64,000 bases of DNA from Janthinobacterium sp. TND4EL3 (GCF_900156175.1 NZ_FTMV01000003.1:1-64000), one strand, 5' to 3'. Positions 52,471 to 62,438 are shown, numbered from the stretch's first letter. Numbers and translations are program-made. Notes: generated from the letters alone by a model not told the origin.

Positions 52471-52650
52471 GTAAAGAACGTGTCAAACGCGTGTAGTAAT
52501 CGAGTATGGCAAGTGTAGTGAAATGTAATTGTAATAAACGATGTCGGTCCGGACTGTTTTCGGGTAGTCTTTGCCGCTGGGATACTCGATTCGCATGTAT
52601 TTGCTAATCGAATGTGCTAAAATTTTAGAACTTATGTATTAGGAGTCATC

Positions 52651-52833
52651 ATGGCAGTTCAACAGAACAAGAAAACCCCTTCCAAGCGCGGCATGCACCG
52701 TTCGCACGACTTCCTGGTCGCGCCGCAATTGAGCGTCGAGCCAGTTACCGGCGAAACACACATGCGTCACCATATCAGCCCTAACGGCTTCTATCGTGGC
52801 CGTAAAGTGTTGAAGACCAAAAACGACGAGTAA
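52651..52833 (+). CDS. rpmF: 50S ribosomal protein L32
   Basis: The 60-residue basic protein is L32 of the large ribosomal subunit ([20 protein letters not shown] opening, then [15 protein letters not shown]). It lacks the zinc cysteines of some L32 forms. ATG 52651 follows AGGAGTCATC. An AT-rich region upstream should contain its promoter. A terminator overlaps the stop codon. Confidence 0.97.
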   Translation: MAVQQNKKTPSKRGMHRSHDFLVAPQLSVEPVTGETHMRHHISPNGFYRGRKVLKTKNDE

Positions 52834-52845
52834 TCGACGTTTTTG
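52819..52845 (+). terminator. Terminator overlapping the rpmF stop
   Basis: AAAAACGACGA (52819-52829) and TCGACGTTTTT (52834-52844) pair with a single mismatch; the loop contains the TAA. The T-run at 52840-52844 completes it. It suggests that plsX is not solely dependent on the rpmF promoter. Confidence 0.6.
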
Positions 52846-53043
52846 TTGGGTAAGATGAAAGCGGTGTTGCGTGGTTATTCGGCGTGGCGCCGCTTCTTCT
52901 TTTTTATCGGCTGCAATTCATCTTGCACACCCGTCATTTTGAATCACGCTGTCCAGGTCTGTGCATGATATGTTGCGCCCTGCATATGCTCCAGTCCGAT
53001 TCACATCTTGCCGCACGCCCGCAGCGGTACTGAATCAACACAA

Positions 53044-54111
53044 ATGACAATCAAAATTTCTATCGACTGCATGGGCGGAGATCATGGTCCCTCAGTCACT
53101 ATCCCCGCAGCAATTTCCTTCGTAAAACATGAGCCTGAAGCAGAACTGATCCTTGTTGGATTGGAAGACGTGATCCGTGCCGAACTGAAGAAACATAAAG
53201 CCGACACGCATCCGCGCCTGTCGGTACTGCATGCCTCCGAACAAGTTACCATGGACGATCCCCTGGAAGTGGCGCTGCGCCGCAAGAAGGATTCCTCCAT
53301 GCGCGTGGCCATCGAACAGGTCAAGAACGGCGTGGCGCAAGCCTCCGTTTCCGCCGGTAATACGGCAGCCCTGATGGCCGTGTCGCGCTATGTATTGAAA
53401 ACCATGTCCGGCGTCGACCGTCCGGCCATCTGCAGCATCTTGCCGAATCAAAAGAACGGCCCGACCTACATGCTGGACCTGGGCGCCAACGTCGATTGCG
53501 AACCGCATCACTTGCACCAGTTCGCCATCATGGGTTCCGTGCTGGTTTCCGCCATGGAAGGCATCGAACGCCCCACGATCGGCTTGCTGAACGTGGGCAC
53601 GGAAGATATCAAGGGCAATGAAGTGGTGAAGCTCACCTCGAAACTGCTGCAGGCCGACCACGAACGCGGCGCGCTGAACTTCTACGGCAACGTGGAAGGC
53701 AACGATATCTTCAAGGGCACGACCGACATCGTCGTCTGCGACGGTTTTGTCGGCAACGTCACCCTGAAAGCCATCGAAGGCCTGGCGCGCTTCATGAAAG
53801 ACGTGCTCACTTCCGAATTCAAGCGCAATCCGATTACCATGCTGGGCGCGCTGATCGCCCGCGGCGCCCTGAAGGCCATCGGCAACCGCCTGAATCCCTC
53901 GCGTTACAACGGCGCCAGCCTGCTGGGCTTGCGTGGCCTCGTCTTCAAGAGCCACGGCAGCGCCGACGCCTATTCCTTCGAATGGGCTTTGCGCCGCGCC
54001 TTTGATGCGGCAAAAAATGACGTGCAAGCGCACCTGGCCAGCCTGATCGCCGAGCTGATGCCGCGCACGCCAGTACCGGACGAACCTACATCAACAAGCT
54101 CTACCATTTAG
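53044..54111 (+). CDS. plsX: Phosphate acyltransferase
   Basis: The 355-residue enzyme converts acyl-ACP to acyl-phosphate for phospholipid synthesis. [13 protein letters not shown] at the start, [11 protein letters not shown] and [12 protein letters not shown] are PlsX signatures. Its length is normal. ATG 53044 is the first conserved methionine. fabH follows after 15 nt, making plsX-fabH-fabD-fabG one transcription unit. Confidence 0.97.
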   Translation: MTIKISIDCMGGDHGPSVTIPAAISFVKHEPEAELILVGLEDVIRAELKKHKADTHPRLSVLHASEQVTMDDPLEVALRRKKDSSMRVAIEQVKNGVAQASVSAGNTAALMAVSRYVLKTMSGVDRPAICSILPNQKNGPTYMLDLGANVDCEPHHLHQFAIMGSVLVSAMEGIERPTIGLLNVGTEDIKGNEVVKLTSKLLQADHERGALNFYGNVEGNDIFKGTTDIVVCDGFVGNVTLKAIEGLARFMKDVLTSEFKRNPITMLGALIARGALKAIGNRLNPSRYNGASLLGLRGLVFKSHGSADAYSFEWALRRAFDAAKNDVQAHLASLIAELMPRTPVPDEPTSTSSTI

Positions 54112-54126
54112 TGGACGGGTACTTGC

Positions 54127-55125
54127 ATGACTGTTTTTAGCAAAACTTACAGCAAAATTATCGGCACCGGCAGCTATTTGCCGGAGAAGCGCGTCACCAA
54201 CCAGGATTTGACCGAACAGCTCGCCGCCAAGGGCATCGAGACCTCGGATGAATGGATCGTCTCGCGCAGCGGCATTTCGGCGCGCCATTACGCGGCGCCG
54301 ACGCAAAATTCCTCGGACCTGGGCGTGGAAGCGGCCAAAAAGGCCCTGGAAATGGCTGGCTTGAACGGCAACGACCTCGACCTGATCATCGTCGCCAGCT
54401 CGACCCCCGATTTCTTCGGCAGCTTCCCCAGCACGGCCTGCATCGTGCAAAACAAGCTGGGCATCACGAATAACTGCGCCGCCGTCGACGTGCAAGCCGT
54501 CTGCAGCGGCTTTGTCTATGCAGTCGCCACGGCCGATAGCTTCATTCAATCGGGCATGCACAAGAACGTGCTGGTGATCGGCGCCGAAGTGTTTTCGCGC
54601 ATCCTCAATTTCGACGACCGCGGCACCTGCGTGCTGTTCGGCGACGGCGCCGGCGCCATCGTCATGACGGCATCGAAAGAGCCGGGCATCCTGGCCACCA
54701 AGCTGCACGCCGATGGCCGCCATTCGGACATCCTCAGCGTACCCGGCAGCCTGGCCGGCGGTGCGCTGGCCGGCAGCGCCTTCCTGTACATGGATGGCCC
54801 GGCCGTCTTCAAGCTGGCCGTGTCCGTGCTGGAAAAGGTCGCGCACGAAGCCCTGGAGCACGCCAACATGACGTCGGACCAGATCGACTGGCTGATCCCG
54901 CACCAGGCGAACATCCGCATCATGAACAGCACGGCCAAGAAACTCGGCTTGCCACTGGACAAGATGGTCGTCACCGTTGACCAGCATGGCAACACCTCGG
55001 CCGCTTCGATCCCGCTGGCGCTCGACATCGCCGTGCGCGACGGCCGCGTCAAGCAGGGCGACAACGTCATGATGGAAGGCGTGGGCGGCGGCTTTACCTG
55101 GGGCGCCGTGCTGGCGCGCATGTAA
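54127..55125 (+). CDS. fabH: Beta-ketoacyl-ACP synthase III
   Basis: The 332-residue enzyme starts fatty-acid synthesis by condensing acetyl-CoA with malonyl-ACP. The triad is C126 (VQAVCSGF), H259 (IPHQANIRI) and N289 (HGNTSAAS). It is longer than E. coli FabH by an N-terminal 10-15 residues, usual in betaproteobacteria. It lies 15 nt after plsX and 32 nt before fabD. Confidence 0.97.
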   Translation: MTVFSKTYSKIIGTGSYLPEKRVTNQDLTEQLAAKGIETSDEWIVSRSGISARHYAAPTQNSSDLGVEAAKKALEMAGLNGNDLDLIIVASSTPDFFGSFPSTACIVQNKLGITNNCAAVDVQAVCSGFVYAVATADSFIQSGMHKNVLVIGAEVFSRILNFDDRGTCVLFGDGAGAIVMTASKEPGILATKLHADGRHSDILSVPGSLAGGALAGSAFLYMDGPAVFKLAVSVLEKVAHEALEHANMTSDQIDWLIPHQANIRIMNSTAKKLGLPLDKMVVTVDQHGNTSAASIPLALDIAVRDGRVKQGDNVMMEGVGGGFTWGAVLARM

Positions 55126-55157
55126 TCCCGCAACACTATTAAAAGAACGGAGTCGAC

Positions 55158-56099
55158 ATGACACAATTTGCATTTGTTTTCCCAGGCCAAGGCTCGCAAG
55201 CGATTGCGATGCTCGACGGTTTTGCCGGCAACCCCGTGGTGGCGCAAACCGTCGCCGAAGCGTCGGACGCCCTGCAATGCGACCTGGGCAAGCTGATCGC
55301 CGAAGGTCCGAAGGAAGAGCTGGACCTGACCACCAACACGCAGCCCGTGATGCTGACGGCGGCCGTGGCCTTCTACCGCGCCTGGCTGGCGGCGGGCGGC
55401 CCCGTGCCGACGGTCGTGGCCGGTCACAGTCTCGGTGAATACTCGGCGCTGGTCGCCGCCGGCGTGATCTCGTTCAAGGATGCCGTGCCGCTCGTGCGTT
55501 TCCGCGCGCAAGCGATGCAGGAAGCCGTACCCGTGGGGCAGGGCACGATGGCCGTCGTGCTGGGCCTGTCGGATGACGACGTGCGCGCCGCCTGCGCCGA
55601 AGCGGCGGCGGAAAACCCGGCCCTGGTGGTCGAACCCGTCAATTTCAATGCGCCAGCGCAAGTGGTCATCGCCGGCCATACGGCCGCCGTCGAGCGCGCC
55701 TGCGAACTGGCCAAGGCCAAGGGCGCCAAGCGCGCCATGAAGCTGCCCGTTTCCGCGCCGTTCCACTCGTCGCTGCTCAAGCCCGCATCGGACCGCCTGC
55801 GCGAGTACATGGCCGGCCTGACGTTCGCCGCGCCGCAGATCGCGCTGATCAACAACGTCGACGTGGCCGTCGTCAATGACGTGGCCGGCATCAAGGACGC
55901 CCTCGTGCGCCAGGCCGCCAGCCCCGTGCGCTGGGTGGAGACCATGCAGAAGGTGGCCGCCGATGGCATTACGCAAGTGATCGAATGTGGTCCGGGCAAG
56001 GTCCTGATGGGCCTGGCCAAGCGCATCGATCCCGTGCTGGTGGGCGACGCCATCGTCGACCAGGCATCGCTGGAACGCATTTTGACGCAGCTCAAGTAA
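55158..56099 (+). CDS. fabD: Malonyl-CoA:ACP transacylase
   Basis: The 313-residue enzyme loads malonyl groups onto ACP. The nucleophile is S91 in GHSLGEYSALVAAG, with the QGSQ motif near the N-terminus (VFPGQGSQAIAML), R and H further on (PVSAPFHSSLL). Normal length. It lies between fabH and fabG in the expected order. Confidence 0.97.
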   Translation: MTQFAFVFPGQGSQAIAMLDGFAGNPVVAQTVAEASDALQCDLGKLIAEGPKEELDLTTNTQPVMLTAAVAFYRAWLAAGGPVPTVVAGHSLGEYSALVAAGVISFKDAVPLVRFRAQAMQEAVPVGQGTMAVVLGLSDDDVRAACAEAAAENPALVVEPVNFNAPAQVVIAGHTAAVERACELAKAKGAKRAMKLPVSAPFHSSLLKPASDRLREYMAGLTFAAPQIALINNVDVAVVNDVAGIKDALVRQAASPVRWVETMQKVAADGITQVIECGPGKVLMGLAKRIDPVLVGDAIVDQASLERILTQLK

Positions 56100-56152
56100 A
56101 CAGCAAACGGCAGTGCAGTCATGGCTGCCGTCAGCCATCTTTAAGGATACAC

Positions 56153-56896
56153 ATGAATTTAGCAAATCAAGTCGTGCTGGTCACGGGCGCCTCGCGCGGC
56201 ATCGGCCGCGCCATCGCCACCGAACTGGGCAAGCAGGGTGCCACCGTCGTTGGCACGGCCACCTCGGAAAGCGGCGCGCAAGCGATCACCGATTACCTGG
56301 CCGCCGAAGGCGTGGCGGGCAAGGGCCTGGTCCTGAACGTGACCGATGCGGCGCGCTGCGCGCAAGTCGTCGACGAAGTGCAGAAAACCTACGGCAGCCT
56401 GTCCATCCTGGTCAACAATGCGGGCATCACGCAAGACCAGCTGGCCATGCGCATGAAGGATGAAGAGTGGGACAGCGTGATTTCGACGAACCTGTCGGCC
56501 GTCGGGCGCCTGTCGCGCGCCGTACTGCGCGGCATGATGAAAGCGAAGGCCGGGCGTATCATTAACATCACGTCCGTGGTGGCGTCGTCGGGCAATCCGG
56601 GGCAGATGAATTACGCGGCGGCCAAGGCCGGCGTGGAAGGCATGAGCCGCGCGCTGGCGCGCGAAATCGGCAGCCGCAACATTACCGTGAACTGCATCGC
56701 CCCAGGCTTCATCGATACCGACATGACCAAGGCCCTGAGCGAAGAGCAGCACGCGGCCCTGTTGACGCAAATTCCCCTGTCCCGCCTGGGCAAGCCGGAA
56801 GACGTGGCGGCGGCCGTGGCCTTTCTGGCCTCGCCGCAAGCGGCGTATATCACGGGCACGACCCTGCACGTGAATGGCGGAATGTATATGAATTGA
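56153..56896 (+). CDS. fabG: 3-oxoacyl-ACP reductase
   Basis: This 247-residue NADPH-dependent short-chain dehydrogenase has GASRGIG (cofactor), the catalytic serine in ITSVVASSG, and Y154-x3-K158 (NYAAAK). It performs the first reduction of the elongation cycle. ATG 56153 follows AAGGATACAC. The 178-nt gap after it contains the acpP promoter. Confidence 0.97.
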   Translation: MNLANQVVLVTGASRGIGRAIATELGKQGATVVGTATSESGAQAITDYLAAEGVAGKGLVLNVTDAARCAQVVDEVQKTYGSLSILVNNAGITQDQLAMRMKDEEWDSVISTNLSAVGRLSRAVLRGMMKAKAGRIINITSVVASSGNPGQMNYAAAKAGVEGMSRALAREIGSRNITVNCIAPGFIDTDMTKALSEEQHAALLTQIPLSRLGKPEDVAAAVAFLASPQAAYITGTTLHVNGGMYMN

Positions 56897-56951
56897 TGTG
56901 AACGGTAGACGGGGCGGGCGTTTGTGGCATGATTCAACGGTCGTTTTTGTC

Positions 56952-56957
56952 TATAAT
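56952..56957 (+). promoter_or_regulatory. Candidate -10 box of the acpP promoter
   Basis: A perfect TATAAT lies about 118 nt before the acpP ATG in an otherwise GC-rich region. I see no good -35 at the right distance, so this is only a partial promoter call. acpP usually has its own strong promoter in this cluster. Confidence 0.4.
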
Positions 56958-57074
56958 CGCATCTTTTAGCAGCAGCTTCGGTCGAATTAGCAGCAGACAC
57001 CGAAATTAGTATTCGGACGCGCAAACCTGATAAAATGCGCGCACTTTCCGTAACACACACTTTGGAGCCATAAC

Positions 57075-57314
57075 ATGTCGGATATCGAACAACGCGTTAA
57101 GAAAATCGTCGCTGAGCAACTGGGCGTTGCAGAAGCAGACATCAAAATCGAATCCTCCTTCGTCGACGACCTGGGCGCCGATTCCCTGGACACCGTGGAA
57201 CTGGTGATGGCCCTGGAAGACGAATTCGAAATGGAAATCCCTGACGAACAAGCTGAAAAAATCACCACCGTGCAACAGGCGATCGACTACGCCACCGCAC
57301 ACGTCAAGGCCTAA
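57075..57314 (+). CDS. acpP: Acyl carrier protein
   Basis: The 79-residue acidic protein carries the phosphopantetheine serine S37 in [15 protein letters not shown]. It is nearly identical in motif and length to E. coli ACP. ATG 57075 follows TTTGGAGCCATAAC. fabF begins 29 nt after its stop. Confidence 0.98.
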   Translation: MSDIEQRVKKIVAEQLGVAEADIKIESSFVDDLGADSLDTVELVMALEDEFEMEIPDEQAEKITTVQQAIDYATAHVKA

Positions 57315-57343
57315 GCCTGTCTGACCGACTTCAGGAGAATCGC

Positions 57344-58594
57344 TTGAGCCGTTCTAAAAACCGTCGTGTTGTTGTAACCGGCCTGGGCTGCGTTTCACCT
57401 GTCGGCAATACTATTGCCGAGGCGTGGGGCGCAATCATCGAAGGTAAATCCGGCATTGCCACGATTACCAAGTTTGATGCACAGCCATTCACCACGCATT
57501 TTGCCGGTGAAGTCAAAGGCTTCAATATCGAAGATTACATCTCCGGTAAGGAAGCCCGCCATATGGATACCTTTATCCATTACGGCATGGCTGCAGGCAT
57601 CCAGGCGATGCAGGACTCCGGCCTGGAAGTGACCGAGGAAAACGCCGAACGCATCGGCGTGATCATCGGTTCCGGTATCGGCGGCTTGCCGCTGATCGAG
57701 GAAACCAAGTCCGAGTACGAAAAGCGCGGTCCGCGCCGTATCTCGCCATTTTTCGTGCCTGCCTCGATCATTAACATGATTTCTGGCAACCTTTCGATCA
57801 AATATGGTCTGAAGGGCCCGAACCTGGCGATCGTGACGGCGTGTACCACCGGTCTGCACAGCATCGGCGCGGCAGCGCGCATGATCGAGTACGGCGATGC
57901 CGACGTCATGATCGCCGGCGGTGCCGAGTCGACCGTGTCGCCGCTGGGCCTGGGCGGTTTCGCCTCGGCACGCGCCTTGTCGACCCGCAACGACGATCCG
58001 GCAACGGCATCGCGTCCGTGGGATGCCGACCGCGACGGCTTCGTGCTGGGCGAGGGCGCTGGCGTCATGGTGCTGGAAGAGTACGAGCATGCGGTGGCCC
58101 GTGGCGCCAAGATCTATGCCGAAGTGCATGGTTTCGGGATGAGCGCAGATGCTTATCACATGACCTCGCCGCTGGAAGATGGCAGCGGCGGCAGCAAATC
58201 GGTGATCGCGGCCCTCAACAACGCCGGCTTGAACGCGGATCAGATTCAATACCTGAACGCGCACGGCACGTCGACCCCGCAAGGCGACGTGGCGGAAGTG
58301 ATGGGCATCAAACGCACCTTCGGCGAGCACGCCAAGAACCTGGTCGTCAACTCGACCAAGTCGATGACGGGCCATTTGCTGGGCGGCGCGGGCGGTCTGG
58401 AAGCGGTGTTTACGGTCCTGGCATTGCACCATCAGGTGTCGCCGCCGACCATCAACATCTTCAACCAGGATCCCGCTTGCGATCTCGATTTCTGTGCCAA
58501 CACGGCGCGGGATATGAAGATCGATTATGCAGTGAAGAATTCGTTCGGCTTCGGCGGTACGAATGGCACACTGATTTTCGGTAAAGCGAAATAA
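57344..58594 (+). CDS. fabF: Beta-ketoacyl-ACP synthase II
   Basis: The 416-residue condensing enzyme extends acyl-ACP chains. The catalytic cysteine C167 ([12 protein letters not shown]) and histidines H307 ([11 protein letters not shown]) and H344 ([13 protein letters not shown]) are intact. The start is TTG at 57344: AGGAG lies 6 nt upstream and the family N-terminus [13 protein letters not shown] begins there. Two hairpins follow the stop. Confidence 0.97.
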   Translation: MSRSKNRRVVVTGLGCVSPVGNTIAEAWGAIIEGKSGIATITKFDAQPFTTHFAGEVKGFNIEDYISGKEARHMDTFIHYGMAAGIQAMQDSGLEVTEENAERIGVIIGSGIGGLPLIEETKSEYEKRGPRRISPFFVPASIINMISGNLSIKYGLKGPNLAIVTACTTGLHSIGAAARMIEYGDADVMIAGGAESTVSPLGLGGFASARALSTRNDDPATASRPWDADRDGFVLGEGAGVMVLEEYEHAVARGAKIYAEVHGFGMSADAYHMTSPLEDGSGGSKSVIAALNNAGLNADQIQYLNAHGTSTPQGDVAEVMGIKRTFGEHAKNLVVNSTKSMTGHLLGGAGGLEAVFTVLALHHQVSPPTINIFNQDPACDLDFCANTARDMKIDYAVKNSFGFGGTNGTLIFGKAK

Positions 58595-58607
58595 GCAGGA
58601 ACTTTCA

Positions 58608-58667
58608 AGCGCTCGCTGCGGTCGAACCGTAGTGAGCGCTGATTCGGCGCCAACGTTCGTTGGCGCC
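58608..58667. repeat. Two tandem hairpins after fabF, partly repeat-like
   Basis: The first hairpin (58608-58622 with 58626-58640) has 15-bp arms with two G-T pairs and contains ACCGTAGTGAGCGCT, close to the left core of repeat copies A-D. The second has perfect 10-bp arms (GGCGCCAACG 58646-58655, CGTTGGCGCC 58658-58667). There is no T-run. It may be a half-copy or remnant of the dispersed repeat. Confidence 0.55.
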
Positions 58668-58715
58668 TGAATTTGCCCGGCATGTTGCTGGCGCGCCTTT
58701 CTTTTCCCTTGTTGT

Positions 58716-59216
58716 ATGTCAATCGCCGTATCGCTGCTTATTCGCGCGCCCATCTGTTTGCGCTGGCTGCAAGCGGTCCTTGGCGTGGCTGCGCTGCTCG
58801 CTGCCTGGCCCTTGTCCGGTGCCTGGCGCAGTGCGTCCGGGCCAGGCGTGCTCGTGGGCGCCTATGCGCTGGGCTGGGCTGGCGCCGTGCTCAGTGCGCT
58901 TGGCGGCGGTTTTTTACTGCTGGCCCTGCGCTGGCGCAGAAAGCCGCACAGGCTTGATATTTCGCCGGTCGGCCAGTTGCGGCTGGCGGTATATCTGGAG
59001 CATGGCGCGGCGCCGGCGGATGCCTGCGGGACGGCGTCGTCGCTGCGGCGGCTGTTGCCGGGCTCCACCTTGTGGCCGTCGCTGCTGGTGCTGTGCCTGG
59101 AAGATGGCGCAGGACGGCGCAGCGCCGTGCTGGCGCAGCGGGGGCGTGCTTGCCCCGCGTTTCGCCAGCTGGCCGTGGCGTGCCGGGCCATTGCGGCGCG
59201 GGAAAGGGAAGAATAA
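58716..59216 (+). CDS. Small two-span membrane protein, YgfX-like
   Basis: The 166-residue protein has two membrane segments near the N-terminus (about residues 18-70) and a soluble C-terminal half with a beta-strand-rich look (SPVGQLRLAVYLEHG...). This resembles YgfX (CptA)-type proteins, and the position between fabF and rpoE is where betaproteobacteria often carry such a gene. The similarity is by topology and place, not by strong motifs. Confidence 0.6.
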   Translation: MSIAVSLLIRAPICLRWLQAVLGVAALLAAWPLSGAWRSASGPGVLVGAYALGWAGAVLSALGGGFLLLALRWRRKPHRLDISPVGQLRLAVYLEHGAAPADACGTASSLRRLLPGSTLWPSLLVLCLEDGAGRRSAVLAQRGRACPAFRQLAVACRAIAAREREE

Positions 59217-59303
59217 AAGTGGGGCGAACACTGAACTTCTTGCAGCGGGCCAACTCTATATCCATACAGGCGCCCACGCTGCATGCCAATGGGGATACGC
59301 GGC

Positions 59304-59906
59304 GTGAGGACAGAGCGCGAGTATGATCAGTTACTGGTCGAGCGGGTGCAGGCTGGCGACAAACGGGCATTTGACGTCCTGGTATCGAAGTATCAGCGTC
59401 GCCTGATGCGTCTGGTGTCGCGCCTCGTGCATGACCCGGCGGAGGCCGAAGATGTGGTGCAGGAAACCTTTATCAAGGCGTACCGGGCGCTGCGGCATTT
59501 TCGCGGCGAAGCCGCCTTCTATACATGGTTGTACCGCATCGGCATCAACACGGCCAAGAATCACCTGGTCACGCAAGGGCGGCGCGCGGCCACGTCCAGC
59601 GACACCGATGCGGAACAGGCCGAGTCCTTCGACGATGGCAACAAGTTGCGTGACAACAATACGCCCGAATCGGTGCTGGCCAGCAAGCAGATTGCGGCGA
59701 CCGTCAACGCGGCCATGGATGTGCTGCCCATCGAGTTACGCACGGCTATCGTGTTGCGCGAAATCGAGGGACTCAGCTATGAAGAGATATCGGAGATCAT
59801 GTCCTGTCCCATCGGCACCGTGCGCAGCCGCATTTTCCGCGCGCGCGAAGTGATCGCGGAAAAATTGAAGCCGTTGTTGGACATGCCGATTGACAAGCGT
59901 TGGTAA
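59304..59906 (+). CDS. rpoE: RNA polymerase sigma factor RpoE (ECF)
   Basis: This 200-residue extracytoplasmic-function sigma factor has region 2 (DVLVSKYQRRLMRLVSRLVH then AEDVVQETFIKAYRAL) and region 4 (LREIEGLSYEEISEIMSCPIGTVRSRIFRAR). It directs the envelope-stress regulon. The start is taken as GTG 59304, giving the usual length and a GGGGA upstream; an ATG at 59283 is in frame. The anti-sigma gene follows at 59979. Confidence 0.95.
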   Translation: MRTEREYDQLLVERVQAGDKRAFDVLVSKYQRRLMRLVSRLVHDPAEAEDVVQETFIKAYRALRHFRGEAAFYTWLYRIGINTAKNHLVTQGRRAATSSDTDAEQAESFDDGNKLRDNNTPESVLASKQIAATVNAAMDVLPIELRTAIVLREIEGLSYEEISEIMSCPIGTVRSRIFRAREVIAEKLKPLLDMPIDKRW

Positions 59907-59978
59907 TGTGATGAGTATGGAGTTGGCATGGCTGCGCCCGGTTTCCGCACAGCTACTCTTGAAATGGCAGGGCCTATC

Positions 59979-60287
59979 ATGGACACGCACACCCAATTGC
60001 ACGAGAACATTTCCGCCCTGGCCGATGGCGAGCTGGCGGCCAGCGAACTCGAACTGGCCTTTGCCGCCCTCGACACGGAAACGGGCCGCCAGGCCTGGGA
60101 AGCCTACCGGTGTATCGGCGATGTCCTGCGCTCGGACCAGTGCGGCCACGAGCTGAGTCCCCAGTTCGCCGCGCGGCTGGCCAGCCGGCTGGCCAGCGAG
60201 GCGGCGCCCGCCTGCGACAGCGCGCCGGCGCCCGTGCCGTCGGCGCTGGTGCCGCCGGGCATGCCGGAGCCGCTGGTGCCGCGCTAG
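59979..60287 (+). CDS. rseA: RseA-type anti-sigma factor, N-terminal domain only
   Basis: The 102-residue protein matches the RseA N-terminal domain that binds sigma-E (NISALADGELAASELELAFAAL ... WEAYRCIGDVLRS). E. coli RseA has about 216 residues, with a membrane segment and a periplasmic domain; here the frame ends after a proline-alanine-rich tail, with no membrane span. rseB, which normally follows, is absent. How stress would release sigma-E without the membrane part is unclear. The stop TAG is the start of a 12-G run. ATG 59979 is the family start. Confidence 0.85.
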   Translation: MDTHTQLHENISALADGELAASELELAFAALDTETGRQAWEAYRCIGDVLRSDQCGHELSPQFAARLASRLASEAAPACDSAPAPVPSALVPPGMPEPLVPR

Positions 60288-60298
60288 GGGGGGGGGGG
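60287..60298. repeat. Run of 12 G at the rseA stop
   Basis: Twelve consecutive G begin with the last base of the rseA stop codon. It lies about 220 bp before degQ. Such tracts slip easily, but slippage here cannot change the rseA frame because the stop TAG already includes the first G. Confidence 0.9.
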
Positions 60299-60516
60299 CT
60301 GGCCCGCCTTACGCGAGGCTTAATGCCAGGTGCGCCCCCTTGACATGGGACTTCCACCCGATTGACACTATGAACAGGCAATATCTTGCTTTTGCGATAT
60401 ATTGTTGCATGCCATGCGTGCTGTCAGGTGTGTTCCTCTGGCGAGTCCGCGATGACGGTGAATCATGCACGCAGGCCATCGCCTGATCCGTTTTAATACT
60501 CGAAAAGATCCTTTCC

Positions 60517-62013
60517 ATGAAAAAAAATATGTGTGCTGCCAGCAAGACGTTTTCAGTGAAGACGCTTTCCGCCTTATTGTTCGGTACGGCTGGCGTCTTT
60601 TTTGCCCCGACCATGCTGGGCCTGGCGCCACAGGCCCACGCTGCCGTGCCGGCCGTGAAGCTGCCTGATTTTTCGGACCTCGTCGACGCCGTCGGCCCGG
60701 CCGTCGTGAATATCCGCACCACCGAGCGCCTGAAGATGAACGGCCCCGGCATGGGCGGCCAGGATGAGCAGGAAATGCAGGAATTCCTGCGCCGCTTCTT
60801 TGGCGGCGCCATGCCGACGCCGCGCCAGCAGGCGCCGCGCGGCGGCCGCCGTGCCGTGCCGCAGGAGCAGGAAGTGCAGCGCGGCGTCGGTTCCGGCTTC
60901 ATCATCTCGGCCGATGGCTACGTGCTGAGCAATGCGCACGTCGTCGATGGCGCCGATGAAGTGTATGTGACGCTGACGGACAAGCGCGAATTCAAGGCCA
61001 AGGTGATCGGCGCCGACGCGGCCACCGACGTGGCCCTGTTGAAGATCGAAGGCGCCAACCTGCCGCGCCTGACCATCGGCGATTCGAACAAGATCCGCGT
61101 GGGCGAGTGGGTGATCGCCATCGGCTCGCCATTCAACCTGGAAAACACGGTCACGGCCGGCATCATTTCCGCCAAGGCGCGCGACACGGGCGACTACCTG
61201 CCCCTGATCCAGAGCGACGTGGCCGTCAACCCCGGCAATTCGGGCGGCCCGCTGATCAATATGCGCGGCGAAGTGATCGGCATCAACTCGCAGATCGCCA
61301 CCCTGTCCGGCGCCTACAACGGCATTTCGTTTGCCGTGCCCATCGATGAAGCCATGCGCGTGGGCGAGCAGCTGAAGAAGACGGGTAAAGTGGTGCGCGG
61401 ACGCATCGGCGTGCAGATCGGCGCCGTCAGCAAGGAAGTGGCCGAATCGCTGGGCTTGCCAAATGGAAATGGCGCGCAAGTGTCGATGGTGGAGCCGGGC
61501 GGCGCGGCCGACAAGGCGGGCATCAAGGCCGGCGACATCATCCTCAAATTCAATGGCGCCGCCATCGAGCGCTGGTCCGACCTGCCGCGCCTGGTGGGCG
61601 GCGCCACCGTGAACGGCAAGAGCAACATCACCATCTGGCGCAACGGGGCGCAACAGACCTTGCCCATCACCGTAAGCGAGCTCGATAGCGGCAAGACGGC
61701 CAAGAAGGGCGCCAGGGAGCCGGAGGCGCAAACGGCCAACGCGCTGGGCCTGAAGGTCAGCGACGTGCCTGCCGCAAAGAAGCTGGAGCTGAGGATTGAT
61801 GCTGGCGTGCAAGTCGATGACGCCGATGGCGTGGCCGCGATGGCCGGATTGCAGCCTGGCGACGTGATCTTGCAGTTGAATAACGTTGCCGTGAAGGATG
61901 CCAAGCAGTTCAACGCGCTGGTGGCCAAGCTCGATCCGAAGAAATCGGCGGCCGTGCTCGTGCGCCGTGGCGACACGGCGCAATTCGTTCCGCTGCGCCC
62001 GTCGGCCAAGTAA
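60517..62013 (+). CDS. degQ: Periplasmic HtrA/DegQ-type serine protease
   Basis: The 498-residue protease/chaperone has a signal peptide (to about residue 43), a trypsin-like domain with H141 (SNAHVVDG), D171 (AATDVALL) and S242 (NPGNSGGPLIN), and two PDZ domains (about residues 290-380 and 395-490). It degrades misfolded periplasmic proteins and belongs to the sigma-E response; MucD is the equivalent in Pseudomonas. It lies 229 bp after rseA. Terminator at 62029. Confidence 0.95.
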   Translation: MKKNMCAASKTFSVKTLSALLFGTAGVFFAPTMLGLAPQAHAAVPAVKLPDFSDLVDAVGPAVVNIRTTERLKMNGPGMGGQDEQEMQEFLRRFFGGAMPTPRQQAPRGGRRAVPQEQEVQRGVGSGFIISADGYVLSNAHVVDGADEVYVTLTDKREFKAKVIGADAATDVALLKIEGANLPRLTIGDSNKIRVGEWVIAIGSPFNLENTVTAGIISAKARDTGDYLPLIQSDVAVNPGNSGGPLINMRGEVIGINSQIATLSGAYNGISFAVPIDEAMRVGEQLKKTGKVVRGRIGVQIGAVSKEVAESLGLPNGNGAQVSMVEPGGAADKAGIKAGDIILKFNGAAIERWSDLPRLVGGATVNGKSNITIWRNGAQQTLPITVSELDSGKTAKKGAREPEAQTANALGLKVSDVPAAKKLELRIDAGVQVDDADGVAAMAGLQPGDVILQLNNVAVKDAKQFNALVAKLDPKKSAAVLVRRGDTAQFVPLRPSAK

Positions 62014-62028
62014 AATCCGCTTCCACCC

Positions 62029-62055
62029 GCATCCCGGCCCGGCCGGGATGCTTTC
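62029..62055 (+). terminator. Terminator after degQ
   Basis: GCATCCCGGCC (62029-62039) and GGCCGGGATGC (62041-62051) form an 11-bp perfect stem, followed by TTTCCC. The T-run is short. Confidence 0.65.
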
Positions 62056-62066
62056 CCTCCTTGTCC

Positions 62067-62312
62067 ATGCATTTCACCCTGTATTCCCGCAGTTACTGCC
62101 ATCTATGCCAGGACATGCTCGACGCCTTGCTCCTGCTGCAGGCGCCCGGCCAGCGTTTCACCGTCGACGTGATCGATATCGACGCTTCGCCCGATGCCAC
62201 GCTGCTGGCCCGTTTCGACGAGCTGGTGCCCGTGCTGTTCGGTGACCTGGCGCAGCCGGAGCTGTGCCACTATTTCCTCGACGAGGCAGCCGTGCGCCGC
62301 TATCTGGCGTAG
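62067..62312 (+). CDS. Glutaredoxin-like protein
   Basis: The 81-residue protein has the glutaredoxin-like CxxC in YSRSYCHLCQDMLDAL (residues 5-20) and LVPVLFGD with the cis-proline at the expected place. It belongs to the DUF836 (YbbN-adjacent) glutaredoxin group. The ATG at 62067 is taken; a TTG at 62061 is in frame. It lies just upstream of lepA and the candidate small RNA. Confidence 0.82.
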   Translation: MHFTLYSRSYCHLCQDMLDALLLLQAPGQRFTVDVIDIDASPDATLLARFDELVPVLFGDLAQPELCHYFLDEAAVRRYLA

Positions 62313-62438
62313 CTTAAATGTCAATATTGACACTGCATTGCACCATTCTGGTGCTGAAAACAGGCAAAATTGTCGCCTCGCCCCGGCCCCGGCCTCATAA
62401 GACGGGCTTTCCGCTCTGAAATCCGGTAAAATGGGGAG

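Noticed and set aside
60287..60298. Phase-variable stop of rseA by G-tract slippage
   Set aside because: The stop codon TAG uses the first G, so changes in tract length do not alter the reading frame of rseA.
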